Source of the DNA: Spirochaetota bacterium
GTDB taxonomy: Bacteria > Spirochaetota > JAGLSM01 > JAKPMW01
DNA: 32,128 nucleotides
Reading direction: 5' to 3'
NCBI GenBank assembly: GCA_031283155.1
Contig: JAITCI010000038.1
Coordinates: 1-32,128, forward strand
Within the stretch, counting starts at the first letter, position 1. Each line of letters begins with the position of its first letter. Shown here piece by piece: positions 9,417-17,732 of the stretch. A program made the position numbers and the translations under genes. The notes under the pieces are model-generated. The model was given only the letters and a program-made list of their open reading frames with translations. It made no database searches and was not told where the DNA came from.

Positions 9417-10532
9417 TCACAGCTTTTTTGTGAAAATTCTGTACCGCTTGAATTCCCTCCCGCCCCAATCCATAATCGGCTGGATCATCTTGTCGTTATT
9501 CTCCACGATGATCGAACATGACGACCATTCGCACCCGGCGACGCGCCCGGCGGCAATGGTGTCCAGAACCATCACCGCGTCGATCCCGCGGTTGCGGTAC
9601 TCCGTATACACCCCGAATAAAAAGGTGCGTACGCCAACCACGTGCTTTTTGGCGCGCAGGAAGTACCACCATCCAAACGGGAAAAGCCGCCCGTTCATTT
9701 TTTTAATGGAAGGGTTAATATCGGGAAGAGTGATCGAGCAGGCGACCGTTTGCCCGTCCTTTTCGACGATTATAACATAGCGCGGATCAACGATCATCTT
9801 AAACGCCTCGGTAATGGCGGCGAACTGCCCGTCGGTATAGGGCACGTGTCCCCAGTTTTGCGCCCAGGCGTTATTGACCACCACCTTAATGCCCGCCACC
9901 TCCCGCTCAAGGTTTTTCATGTTCAGGGTACGGAACACAAAGCCCTTGGCAATAAGGCGCTCCTTGATTTTGGCGGCGACTTCGGGGAGCTTGATATCCT
10001 GGGTGATCATAAAAGAGAGCCAGTCGATGTCCTTAACGTATCCCGCCTTGTCCATGAGATGCAGATAATACCGGGGGGTGTATATCTCCAGGATGATGGG
10101 GGTTTTGGGCTCGTTGTCAAACCCGTCCGCCAAAAATCCTATCTCGTCGTATATGGTAAAATTCATCGGCCCCTGCATACGCACCGCGCCCCGCGCGCGG
10201 CACCACTCCTCGGCCTTCGCAAAGAGCGCGTTAGAGGCTTCAAGGTCGTCCAGGCACTCAAAGAAACCAAAAAAGCCGTCCTGCACCTTGTGGTACTCGT
10301 TGTGATTGCGGTTGATATGCGCGTCTATCCTGCCAACCGGCTTGCCGTCTCTCTCGGCGAGAAAGAAGGCCGCCTCGCCGAACTCAAAAAAGGGATGCTT
10401 TCGCGCCATGATATTTTTCATGTCAAAGATCAGCGGCGGCACCCAATAGGGATCGCCCTTGTACACGAGCCACGGCATTTTGATAAAGCGCATCGCGTCG
10501 CGTTTTGTCACAACCTCGCGTATTGTCACCAT
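9417..10532 (-). CDS. GNAT-like N-acyltransferase of the YghO type
   Basis: A 371-residue protein of the large GNAT-fold family related to E. coli YghO. Recognisable parts are MVTIREV at the N terminus, LVYKGDPYWVPPL (22-34), the PVGRIDAHINRNHNEY strand (65-80), GPMNFTIYDEIGFLADGFD (121-139) and the acyl-CoA loop VRTFLFGVYTEYRNRGIDAVM (301-321), where YRNRGID replaces the Q/RxxGxG/A motif. The substrate is not known. The ATG at 10532 has GGGGGAGG eight bases upstream; the open frame extends another 140 codons over the divergent gene but that part is an antisense shadow. It is divergent from the aminopeptidase with a 96-base shared promoter region. Confidence 0.8.
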   Translation of the reverse strand: MVTIREVVTKRDAMRFIKMPWLVYKGDPYWVPPLIFDMKNIMARKHPFFEFGEAAFFLAERDGKPVGRIDAHINRNHNEYHKVQDGFFGFFECLDDLEASNALFAKAEEWCRARGAVRMQGPMNFTIYDEIGFLADGFDNEPKTPIILEIYTPRYYLHLMDKAGYVKDIDWLSFMITQDIKLPEVAAKIKERLIAKGFVFRTLNMKNLEREVAGIKVVVNNAWAQNWGHVPYTDGQFAAITEAFKMIVDPRYVIIVEKDGQTVACSITLPDINPSIKKMNGRLFPFGWWYFLRAKKHVVGVRTFLFGVYTEYRNRGIDAVMVLDTIAAGRVAGCEWSSCSIIVENNDKMIQPIMDWGGREFKRYRIFTKKL

Positions 10533-10586
10533 ACGAAAAACCTCCCCCGAAACGGCGTTTATAGATTCAAAAACGCATCGCCAGTA

Positions 10587-10598
10587 TATACTATTATA
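10587..10598. promoter_or_regulatory. Overlapping divergent -10 boxes
   Basis: TATACT at 10587-10592 reads toward the aminopeptidase gene and TATAAT (ATTATA on plus, 10593-10598) reads toward the acyltransferase gene. The boxes abut, so the two promoters would compete. Neither has a clear -35. Confidence 0.35.
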
Positions 10599-10628
10599 TA
10601 GAAAGCCGTCTGCTCTTTGGAGTTTATT

Positions 10629-11825
10629 ATGCACAATGATTATCTCGAAAAATATGCCGCTGTTCTGGAATGGGGGCTCGACGCCGCTCGCGGGCGCGCC
10701 TATAAGCCCTACGAAACCGTGCTGATCCGCTTTGAGCTTTCCGCGCTGCCGCTCGCGGAGGCGCTCGCCAGGCGGCTCCTCCCGCGCAGGCTGCATATCA
10801 TTTCCCGCCTGATCGCGCCGCCCGGCATGGAAAAGGATTTTTATATGCTTTCCGACGAACGCCAGCGGGCTTATGTGGCGGCGGGCGAGCGCGAGTTCTA
10901 CAATGCCCTCGCGGGCAATGCCTTTATCGGCGCGCCCGATTCGCTGACCCACTTAAAGGATGTGGATCCGAAACGCATCGCGGAGGCCGCGCGCGCGCGC
11001 AAGGCGATACGCGAGATCCAGGAGGCGCGCGAGGCGGCGGGCAAATTCGGCTGGACGCTCGCGATCCTGCCCACGCAGGAACTCGCGAACCGCGCCGGAT
11101 GCAGCCTCGGGGTATATACCAAAGAGATCGTCCGCGCCTGCTTTCTGGACGAAGCGGATCCCGTCGCGAAATGGAAAGAGGTACACGCCGAAGCGCAGGA
11201 GATCAAGCGCTGGCTTACCTCATTGCAAGCGGAAACGGTGCGGATTGAAACCCAGAATATGGATCTCACAATCACGATTGGCCGGCAGCGGCGTTTCCTG
11301 GGCGTGAGCGGGCATAACATCCCCTCTTTTGAGATCTTCACCTCGCCGGACTGGCGAAACGCGCGCGGTACCTGGTACGCCAATCAGCCTTCGTACAGGA
11401 GCGGCAATCTGGTGGAGGGCATCCGCCTGGAATTTGCGCGCGGCCGCGCGCGGCTTGTGGGCGCGCGCCAGGGGGAAGATTTTACGCAGCAGATGCTGAT
11501 GATGGATCGCGGTGCCGCGCAGATAGGCGAGTTTTCGCTGACCGACCGCCGTTTTTCGCGCATCAGCCGTTTTATGGCCGAAACCCTCTACGATGAGAAT
11601 TACGGCGGCGCTGAGGGAAATTCCCATATCGCGCTCGGCAACGCCTACATCGATACCTTTACGGGAAAGCAAAGCGCCCTCACAAAGCGCGACCGCGCGG
11701 CACTCGGCTTCAATGAATCCGCGCTTCACTGGGATCTGGTGAACACCGAGGCAAAAACGGTACACGCGCGCCTCCCCGGCGGGGAAACGCGGCTGATTTA
11801 TGAACACGGGAGTTTTACGCTGTAG
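10629..11825 (+). CDS. M29-family aminopeptidase
   Basis: A 398-residue cytoplasmic metallo-aminopeptidase of the AmpS/PepS/aminopeptidase T family, releasing N-terminal residues from peptides. All five metal ligands are visible with family spacing: Glu235 (HNIPSFEIFTSPD), Glu301 (IGEFSLTD), His333 (GNSHIALGNAY), His367 and Asp369 (ALHWDLV). Length is normal for the family. The ATG at 10629 follows GGAG by six bases. It is convergent with nothing and is followed 120 bases later by the chemoreceptor gene with its own promoter. The arginine- and alanine-rich composition reflects the high GC of this part of the window. Confidence 0.9.
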   Translation: MHNDYLEKYAAVLEWGLDAARGRAYKPYETVLIRFELSALPLAEALARRLLPRRLHIISRLIAPPGMEKDFYMLSDERQRAYVAAGEREFYNALAGNAFIGAPDSLTHLKDVDPKRIAEAARARKAIREIQEAREAAGKFGWTLAILPTQELANRAGCSLGVYTKEIVRACFLDEADPVAKWKEVHAEAQEIKRWLTSLQAETVRIETQNMDLTITIGRQRRFLGVSGHNIPSFEIFTSPDWRNARGTWYANQPSYRSGNLVEGIRLEFARGRARLVGARQGEDFTQQMLMMDRGAAQIGEFSLTDRRFSRISRFMAETLYDENYGGAEGNSHIALGNAYIDTFTGKQSALTKRDRAALGFNESALHWDLVNTEAKTVHARLPGGETRLIYEHGSFTL

Positions 11826-11872
11826 CACGGGAACCGGAATTTGATTGAAAAATTCGCTTCCCTTTTATATGA

Positions 11873-11881
11873 TGTTATAAT
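11873..11881 (+). promoter_or_regulatory. Extended -10 promoter of the chemoreceptor gene
   Basis: TGTTATAAT is a perfect TGnTATAAT extended -10. A TSS near 11888 gives a leader of about 58 bases to the ATG at 11946. This excludes the earlier in-frame TTG at 11841 as the main start. TTGAAA at 11845-11850 is too far upstream to be its -35. Confidence 0.55.
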
Positions 11882-11945
11882 GCCTTTTGGGCTGCGTCCT
11901 GCGCAGTCCGCAGCAGGAAGAGCAAAAAAATCCAGGCAGGCACCC

Positions 11946-13679
11946 ATGATTCGTCCATCGCTTCGATCAAAAATCTTATCGCTTGTTTTTGCGTCCGTTG
12001 TCTCCGTAATCCTGGCTGCGGTCATCAGCGCCTCCATTGCCAGTTCGCTCATGTCCGAGGGTCTTACAAAGGAAGCGCAGGAGCGGGCCGATATCATTTT
12101 GGATATAGTCTCGGAAAATATGGATTCCATGGCGCAAAAGCTCAAAAACGTGCTGGCGGAAGCAAACAATATACCGGGAATTGCCGCAGCCGCGCGCGAC
12201 AGGAACAAAGCCGCCGCCCAGAGTATATGCCGCGAAATTATGGCTCAATACGATTTATCTTTAGTCACCCTCCTGGATGCAAACGGGATAGTCATTGGGC
12301 GGGGGTTCTCGGAAACAGTCGGTGACGACCTCTCGAAGCAGGAAAGCATCCGGCAGGCACTGACCGGTACCGCCGCTTATGGCGTGGAAACAGCAGCCCT
12401 GGTGTCATTCGCTCTTCGCGGCGCAGCGCCGGTGTATTATAATGGCGAAATCATCGGCTGCCTCTCCATAGGATTCACCTTTGTCACCGCCGACAAGCAT
12501 GATTTTGTGGATCCCATTAAAAAGCGGTTCAACGTGGAATGTACCCTCTTTCAGGACAATCTGCGCATCTCGACTACCATCATCAACGACAAGGGGGCGC
12601 GGGCGATTGGAACAACGCTCGATAACACCACCATTCTGCAAACGGTGCTGAGCAATGGGCAGGTGTATTACGGCAAAAATATCATCCTGGGCAACGATTA
12701 TATATCCGCCTATCACCCTCTCAAAAATTCTTCGGGCAAAACCTCGGGCATCCTCTTTGTGGGGATCCAGCTCAGCGAGGTGCTGGATTCTCTCCATAAA
12801 TCCATAAGCCGTATCCTGACGGAGGCAGGGCTTGTGTGCGTCCTGCTCTTCCTTGGAGGCTTCATTCTCGCGCGCAACACAACGCGAGCCATTGCTTCTT
12901 CGACCAACCGCATAGAGAAAGCGAATGCCGCAGCGGAAGATATTGCGGGGCAGGTGCTGCACTCCAGCAAAAACCTTGCCAATGCCGCCAATACCCAATC
13001 GGCCACCATGGAAGAAACGACCGCGCTTGTAGGCGATATAACGGCGCACACAAATCAAACCACCGACGCCGTAAAGGAAGCCGAAAAGCAAATGCAGAGT
13101 ACGCAGCAATCGGTCAAACAGGCCGGCGACTCCCTCGAAGCGCTTGTTTCTTCAATGACGGAGATTTCCGAAACCAGCAATAATATCTTAAGCATTACCA
13201 AAACGATCAATGAAATTGCCTTCCAGACAAACCTGCTTGCGCTGAATGCCGCCGTGGAAGCCGCGCGCGCGGGCGAGGCCGGGGCGGGCTTTGCGGTTGT
13301 CGCGAATGAGGTGCGGAGCCTCGCGATGCGATCATCGCAGGCCGTACAGCATACGGAGGAATTGGTTGAGGAGAGCAAAGAAAAAATACAGAACGGCGTG
13401 AATCTCGCCCAACAGAGCAGCACAGAGTTTTCCGGCGTTACGCAAAACGCTGCGGCAATGGGCGGCATCATCGATACAATCGCGAGAAACGCGAATAACC
13501 AGGCGCAGGGGATAGAACAGATAAACAGGGCTGTTGGCGAAATGAATTCGGCAATCCATACTACAGCCAAAAACGCAGAGACGGTAAACGACCTCTCGCA
13601 GAGATCCATCAGCGAAACCGCAAAGACAAAGGAAGCAGCCGAGTCGCTCTTCCGTGTTGTATTTGGCGGACGCAAATAA
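11946..13679 (+). CDS. Methyl-accepting chemotaxis protein with periplasmic Cache-type sensor
   Basis: A 577-residue chemoreceptor. A first membrane helix (9-34) and a second (about 290-309) enclose a periplasmic domain of Cache type ([26 protein letters not shown], 107-132; [20 protein letters not shown], 160-179). The cytoplasmic signalling tip is intact: [31 protein letters not shown], beginning near residue 423, flanked by long coiled coils with [11 protein letters not shown] clear HAMP domain is not seen after the second helix. It would signal through CheA/CheW to the flagellar motor; the ligand is unknown. The ATG at 11946 has a weak site (AGGCAGG). Its stop lies three bases from that of the convergent ATPase gene. 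Confidence 0.92.
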   Translation: MIRPSLRSKILSLVFASVVSVILAAVISASIASSLMSEGLTKEAQERADIILDIVSENMDSMAQKLKNVLAEANNIPGIAAAARDRNKAAAQSICREIMAQYDLSLVTLLDANGIVIGRGFSETVGDDLSKQESIRQALTGTAAYGVETAALVSFALRGAAPVYYNGEIIGCLSIGFTFVTADKHDFVDPIKKRFNVECTLFQDNLRISTTIINDKGARAIGTTLDNTTILQTVLSNGQVYYGKNIILGNDYISAYHPLKNSSGKTSGILFVGIQLSEVLDSLHKSISRILTEAGLVCVLLFLGGFILARNTTRAIASSTNRIEKANAAAEDIAGQVLHSSKNLANAANTQSATMEETTALVGDITAHTNQTTDAVKEAEKQMQSTQQSVKQAGDSLEALVSSMTEISETSNNILSITKTINEIAFQTNLLALNAAVEAARAGEAGAGFAVVANEVRSLAMRSSQAVQHTEELVEESKEKIQNGVNLAQQSSTEFSGVTQNAAAMGGIIDTIARNANNQAQGIEQINRAVGEMNSAIHTTAKNAETVNDLSQRSISETAKTKEAAESLFRVVFGGRK

Positions 13680-13682
13680 ACG

Positions 13683-16547
13683 CTATGCTCCTGTGTTTTG
13701 CGGTCGTCTGCAAAAACGTCTCGCCCGTCCGAGTAAAAACACGCACGAAGAGACAAGCGCAATCACGCCCCACTCCGTAATATGGAGGGGTTCCGCGCGG
13801 AATACCTCGCCGCCAAATTGCACAATTATAATTTGCCCAAGCACGATGGCAAGGGTGACAAGCCAGAAGGAACGATTCCCGAAAAAGGCGCGCGCCGGAA
13901 CACGCTCGCGGGCGAAGAACCGCATATTGAGCATATTCCAGACCTGCAAAAAGACGAATACGGTAAAGAAGATCGTGAGCCAGCGGGTGCTGCCGTCGAT
14001 GAATACAACCATCATCGTGATCAGGAGCGCGAGAAACAGAACCGCGTTTCGTACAATTTCAACCCCCATCGCCCGCGTGATAATGCCCTCCTTGCGGCTG
14101 CGCGGCGGACGCAATAAAAGGGCGTCGTCGGGGGGTTCGGTCGCGAGCGCGAGCGCGGCTAAGGTGTCCATGATGAGATTGACCCAGAGCATCTGGATAA
14201 CGGTCAGCGGGAGCGCGATTCCCAAAAAGGGTCCCGCAAGCACAATGCAAACCGCGACGAGATTGATTGTCACCTGAAAAATCAGGAAGCGCTGGATATT
14301 GAGATAGATGGAGCGCCCCCACAGGATCGCGCGCACGATGCTCACGAAGGAATCGTCGAGCAGCACGATATCGCTCGCCTCGCGCGAAACCGCCGTGCCG
14401 GTTTTGCCCATCGCAAGCCCCACATCGGCATGGTTCAGAGCCGGCGCGTCGTTGGTGCCATCGCCCGTCACCGCGACCACCTCGCCCAATTTCTGGAGGC
14501 ATTTGACAAGCCGCAATTTATTTTTTGGGCGGGCGCGCGCGACAATCTTGAGTCCGGGGGCGCGAACCTCCAGTTCCTCATCAGTCCAGGCCTCGAGCGC
14601 GTCGCCGGTGGTAATGGCATACTCCGCCTGCTCGTCGGATTCCTGCCAGAGCCCAATCTGGCGCGCGATCTCCCGCGCGGTTTCCGGGGTGTCGCCCGTT
14701 ACCACCTTCACCGCTACCCCGGCGCTCATGCACGAGGCTATCGCGGCGGGTACGTCGGAGCGCACGGGATCCTCAATGGCGGCAAAACCGAACCAGACGA
14801 GATCGTTTGCCTGCTCCTCAAGATTGTCCGTAACAGGCGCGCCCTCCGCAAGCCGCCGCGCGGCAAAACCTATCGTACGCATCCCGCGTTTTTGATAGGA
14901 ATAAATTTCGTCCTGGAGCGCGGCCTTTATTTCGGAGGCCATACCCGAAGATCGTTCTTCCGCCGCGATATCCGCACACCGCTCCATAACATATTCCGGC
15001 GCGCCCTTCACGAGCAAAAAACGCCCGGGTTCGCCTGTAACAACGCTTGCCATGAATTTGCGCTCGGTGGTAAAGGTCCACTGGCGCTCGAGTCGCGCGC
15101 CCTCGCGGAGCTTTTGCCACGAGATCCCCTGCGATTCAAGCCAGAGCAAGAGCGCGCCCTCGGTGGGATTGCCGAGTACGCGGCTCTCTTCGCCCTCGCG
15201 CGCCTCAAGCAATGCCGTGCTGTTCGCGGCAATCGCAAAATTGACCAACGATTGTTCTGCGCGCGACTGCATAGCAGCGACGCGCATCCTGTTGGCGGTA
15301 AGGGTGCCGGTTTTGTCGGAGCAGATCACCGTCACTGCGCCGATGGTCTCACAGGCATAGAGCCGCCGCACCAGCGCGTTATTCGCGACCATCTTGCGCA
15401 TATTATACGAAAGCGCGAGCGTAACCGACAACGGCAGCCCCTCCGGCACCGCGACCACGATCAACGCGACCGCCGCCATGAAATACGCGAGGATCTCCAT
15501 GAGTACCGCAGAGGGGAGCCAATCCGCAACCGCAGCCGGAAGCGATCCGTTTGCGGTAAGAACATATATGCCGCCGCCGCCAACGAGAAACGCAAGCACG
15601 GTACTCAGCGTCCAGGACTTCCAGCCCGCGCGCCCGAGCCAGGCGGGAGGCGAGGGTTCACGCCCCAATAACAGCGGGAGATCAAAAAGCACGGGCAGCC
15701 AGACACGATGCAGCAAAATCAAAAGCGCGGCGACGAGTACACCCAGAAGCGCCCATTCCGCCGATGCGAGCGCAAATTGTTTGGTCATAATCCCGCGCGC
15801 GAATAACACCATAAAAAATGCCGCCGCGACGACAAAGGCCACAACGCCCAGGATCCGCGCAAGATGCGCAAGCTGCCTCATCAGCGGCGTTTCGTTTTGC
15901 GTTTCCTCGGCGGCAAGACGGGCGACAGCGCCGATCTCGCTCGCCTCGCCGACCTTTTCAATACGAAAAACCCCATGCCCGTCGGCGACAAGGGTACCCT
16001 TCATAATGCGAAAGGAGGGATAGGCCGCGTCGGGAACCTCGCCTGCCTCGCGCGGCTTTTTGGCAACGGGATGCGATTCGCCGGTGAGCTTCGATTCATC
16101 CACCTCGAGCGAATACGCCTCCAGCACCTCCGCGTCCGCCGGGGTTTCCTCGCCGGTTTCGAGCAGGATGATATCGCCCACCACGAGATCCTTGCGCGGG
16201 ATTGCCTGCGCCTCGCCGCGGATCGCGCGTACCTCAATATCGTCGTTGACCCTGTTCAGGACGTCAAATTCGGCAGCCGCGCGCCGCTCATTCCAAAAAG
16301 CGATGAAGGTAGCCAGGAATATGGTGACGACAATGGCGACCCCCTCAAGGTAATTGTCGTGCGCCGCGCCAATCGCAATCGAGAGAAAGGCCGCGATTCC
16401 GAGGATGCGGATAATCGGGTCGTTAAATTTTTCGAGATAGGCGCGCCACCAAACAGTGCGCTGCGGCGGGGAAAGCACATTTGCCCCGTGCCGCGCGCGG
16501 CTGGCGAGCACCTCTTCGGGAGTTAAGCCTGCGTATTGGTTTGGCAT
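13683..16547 (-). CDS. P-type calcium-transporting ATPase (PMCA-like, type IIB)
   Basis: A 954-residue P-type ATPase exporting Ca2+ at the expense of ATP in the inner membrane. Motifs are TGES (155-158), VAVPEGLPL in M4 (365-373), the phosphorylation site DKTGT with Asp411, KGAPE in the nucleotide domain, TGDGTND (694-700) and WVNLIMDTLAALALATEPP in M6 (788-806). The Glu in VAVPEG and Asn/Asp in NLIMDT form one Ca site, as in PMCA pumps. Between M3 and M4 (about 260-345) there is an extra hydrophobic stretch with WLPVLFDLPLLLG and WLGRAGWKSW, which I do not expect in this family. GGAGGG lies six bases before the ATG. It is divergent from cutA. Confidence 0.92.
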   Translation of the reverse strand: MPNQYAGLTPEEVLASRARHGANVLSPPQRTVWWRAYLEKFNDPIIRILGIAAFLSIAIGAAHDNYLEGVAIVVTIFLATFIAFWNERRAAAEFDVLNRVNDDIEVRAIRGEAQAIPRKDLVVGDIILLETGEETPADAEVLEAYSLEVDESKLTGESHPVAKKPREAGEVPDAAYPSFRIMKGTLVADGHGVFRIEKVGEASEIGAVARLAAEETQNETPLMRQLAHLARILGVVAFVVAAAFFMVLFARGIMTKQFALASAEWALLGVLVAALLILLHRVWLPVLFDLPLLLGREPSPPAWLGRAGWKSWTLSTVLAFLVGGGGIYVLTANGSLPAAVADWLPSAVLMEILAYFMAAVALIVVAVPEGLPLSVTLALSYNMRKMVANNALVRRLYACETIGAVTVICSDKTGTLTANRMRVAAMQSRAEQSLVNFAIAANSTALLEAREGEESRVLGNPTEGALLLWLESQGISWQKLREGARLERQWTFTTERKFMASVVTGEPGRFLLVKGAPEYVMERCADIAAEERSSGMASEIKAALQDEIYSYQKRGMRTIGFAARRLAEGAPVTDNLEEQANDLVWFGFAAIEDPVRSDVPAAIASCMSAGVAVKVVTGDTPETAREIARQIGLWQESDEQAEYAITTGDALEAWTDEELEVRAPGLKIVARARPKNKLRLVKCLQKLGEVVAVTGDGTNDAPALNHADVGLAMGKTGTAVSREASDIVLLDDSFVSIVRAILWGRSIYLNIQRFLIFQVTINLVAVCIVLAGPFLGIALPLTVIQMLWVNLIMDTLAALALATEPPDDALLLRPPRSRKEGIITRAMGVEIVRNAVLFLALLITMMVVFIDGSTRWLTIFFTVFVFLQVWNMLNMRFFARERVPARAFFGNRSFWLVTLAIVLGQIIIVQFGGEVFRAEPLHITEWGVIALVSSCVFLLGRARRFCRRPQNTGA

Positions 16548-16628
16548 TGGAGACCCTCCGCTGTGTCCGTATGGGTATTGTGCCGCAAAAGGTACAAAGC
16601 CGATCCATGCGAGTCAAACCCGCGCCAC

Positions 16629-16659
16629 TTGACAGGAATGCGATTTTTGCCGATACAAT
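16629..16659 (+). promoter_or_regulatory. Promoter of the cutA-lipoprotein operon
   Basis: A perfect -35 TTGACA (16629-16634) and a -10 TACAAT (16654-16659) are separated by 19 bases, slightly long. The cutA ATG follows 33 bases later. Confidence 0.45.
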
Positions 16660-16691
16660 AATATCGCGCTTTTGCGCTTGTAAGGAGAACC

Positions 16692-17012
16692 ATGACAGAC
16701 GCTGTTTTTGCGTATGTGCCTTGTACTGACCACGCCGAAGCGGAAAGCATTGGCCGCGCCCTTCTCGGGGAACATCTTGCGGCATGTATAAATATATATG
16801 ATAATATGCACTCGATCTATCATTGGCAGGGGGCGCTGGAGGAAAGCCGCGAAGCGGTACTCATTATAAAGACGCGCAAGACCCTCGCGGAGAGAATTAT
16901 CCGGCGCGTCCGTGAACTCCACAGCTATTCCGTCGCCTGCATTCTGATATTCCCGGCGCTCACCGGAAATTCTGAGTATCTTGACTGGCTCGAACAGGAA
17001 ACAAAGGAGTGA
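16692..17012 (+). CDS. cutA: CutA-like divalent-cation tolerance protein
   Basis: A 106-residue CutA1-family protein, which forms a stable cytoplasmic trimer with a PII-like fold. Family words are visible: AEAESIGRALLGEHLAACINIY, then IYHWQGALEESREAVLIIKT, then the C-terminal LDWLEQETKE. Length matches the family. GGAG lies four bases before the ATG. The role in metal tolerance is historical and the biochemical function is unsettled. Its stop codon overlaps the ribosome site of the lipoprotein gene (AAGGAGTGA), so the two are an operon. The calcium ATPase lies divergently upstream, a suggestive but unproven link to cation handling. Confidence 0.92.
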   Translation: MTDAVFAYVPCTDHAEAESIGRALLGEHLAACINIYDNMHSIYHWQGALEESREAVLIIKTRKTLAERIIRRVRELHSYSVACILIFPALTGNSEYLDWLEQETKE

Positions 17013-17016
17013 AAAC

Positions 17017-17385
17017 ATGAAATTGGCTTTACTTCTTACAGCGCTCTGTATGCTTGTACTCGGATCCTGCGGAAAAAATGCAGTGAAAAACACAGAGCAG
17101 TTTGCCGACGGCGAGGTTCGCTCAATGGTCGGACAGTGGCGCGCGAATATAAGCCTGGAGCGCGGCACCTGGACATTTGAGGCAAACGGCGCGTGTACCA
17201 TCAAGAGCGACGGTCTCAGGGAGCAAAAAGGGACATATACCTACACCGGAAAAGAACTTACCCTGAATCTTGAAAACGGATCCATCACCTACAAAATCAT
17301 CGAGAATAATGAACCGGCACTGAAGCTCTTCACACGCTGGCAGGACAGCTACGATATCACCATCCCCCTGATCCGCATACACTAG
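17017..17385 (+). CDS. Small lipoprotein, lipocalin-like beta-strand protein
   Basis: A 122-residue protein with a lipoprotein signal: MKLALLLT start, hydrophobic core and the lipobox LGSC with Cys18. The mature part reads like a small beta-barrel domain: MVGQWRANI, GTWTFEANGACTI, QKGTYTYTGKELTLN, ITYKIIENNEPAL, as in small lipocalin-like lipoproteins. No enzymatic motif is seen. GGAG lies seven bases before the ATG and overlaps the cutA stop. It should be anchored in a membrane; no function can be assigned. Confidence 0.75.
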   Translation: MKLALLLTALCMLVLGSCGKNAVKNTEQFADGEVRSMVGQWRANISLERGTWTFEANGACTIKSDGLREQKGTYTYTGKELTLNLENGSITYKIIENNEPALKLFTRWQDSYDITIPLIRIH

Positions 17386-17410
17386 GAGTCTGTCGCTAAA
17401 GTATCATTTT

Positions 17411-17516
17411 CGTCATTGCGAGCCGCGCGAGCGGCGAAGCAATCCATGCTGTACTATGCAAAAGTGGATTGCTTCGACCCTACGGGTCTCGCACCCTCAG
17501 GGCATAAACAATGACG
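17411..17516. repeat. CATTGCGAG...GCAATCC palindromic repeat
   Basis: Left arm words CGTCATTG (17411-17418) and CGAAGCAATCCA (17435-17446) are answered in reverse order by TGGATTGCTTCG (17465-17476) and CAATGACG (17509-17516). This resembles the CGTCATTGCGAG...GAAGCAATCC dispersed palindrome known from many bacterial genomes. It starts 26 bases after the lipoprotein stop and may also end that transcript. Confidence 0.7.
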
Positions 17517-17558
17517 GGAGAATACGGGTCTCGCACCCTCAAGGCATAAACAATGACG
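17481..17558. repeat. 36-base tandem duplication within the palindrome
   Basis: Bases 17481-17516 and 17523-17558 are identical except for one position (CTCAGGGC versus CTCAAGGC) and have a period of 42. The unit ends in ATAAACAATGACG, that is, the right arm of the palindrome was duplicated. Confidence 0.8.
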
Positions 17559-17596
17559 CAGAACTGGCATACCGAAAAATTCTAGCCCTCGCAAGA

Positions 17597-17713
17597 GCGT
17601 ACATTACCCCCAGGGTACTTCGCCATGTACGCGCAACGCCCTTCGGGCGTGGCTGAGAGGAAAATTATAGGCGTCGCTCTTGTGCCCTGTGGGTATCGCG
17701 ACGAACAGCATCG
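17597..17713. repeat. Second copy of the intergenic element, single orientation
   Basis: Stems in order: GCGTACAT/ATGTACGC (17597-17604 with 17625-17632) enclosing TACCC-CCA-GGGTA (17605-17617); ACGCCC-TTC-GGGCGT (17636-17650); then AGGAAAATTATAGGCGTCGC (17658-17677), identical to 1186-1205; then 17680-17713, the reverse complement of 1252-1285 with two mismatches. No ORF. Confidence 0.7.
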
Positions 17714-17717
17714 GTGC

Positions 17718-17732
17718 AGAACATCCTGTTCT
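17718..17732. repeat. Hairpin over the metH stop codon
   Basis: AGAACA-TCC-TGTTCT is a perfect 6-bp stem with the TCC loop of the family. Its right arm includes two bases of the metH stop codon (TAG, 17731-17733 on the minus strand). No T-run follows on the metH side. Confidence 0.6.

Noticed and set aside
10533-10952. N-terminal extension of the acyltransferase frame on the minus strand
   Set aside because: It is antisense to the aminopeptidase gene and follows that gene's codon pattern. The ATG at 10532 has GGGGGAGG upstream.
13680-13682. Terminator between the convergent chemoreceptor and ATPase genes
   Set aside because: The stops are three bases apart and no stem with a T-run was found on either side.
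14430-15671. Long plus-strand open frame of 413 codons
   Set aside because: It is the complementary shadow of the calcium ATPase gene, with Arg/His-rich composition and no domain. Similar shadows at 2644-3792 and 20176-21306 were rejected for the same reason.
17481-17558. CRISPR-like direct repeats
   Set aside because: Only two units with a 6-base gap, and the unit is part of a known type of palindromic repeat. There are no cas genes in the window.
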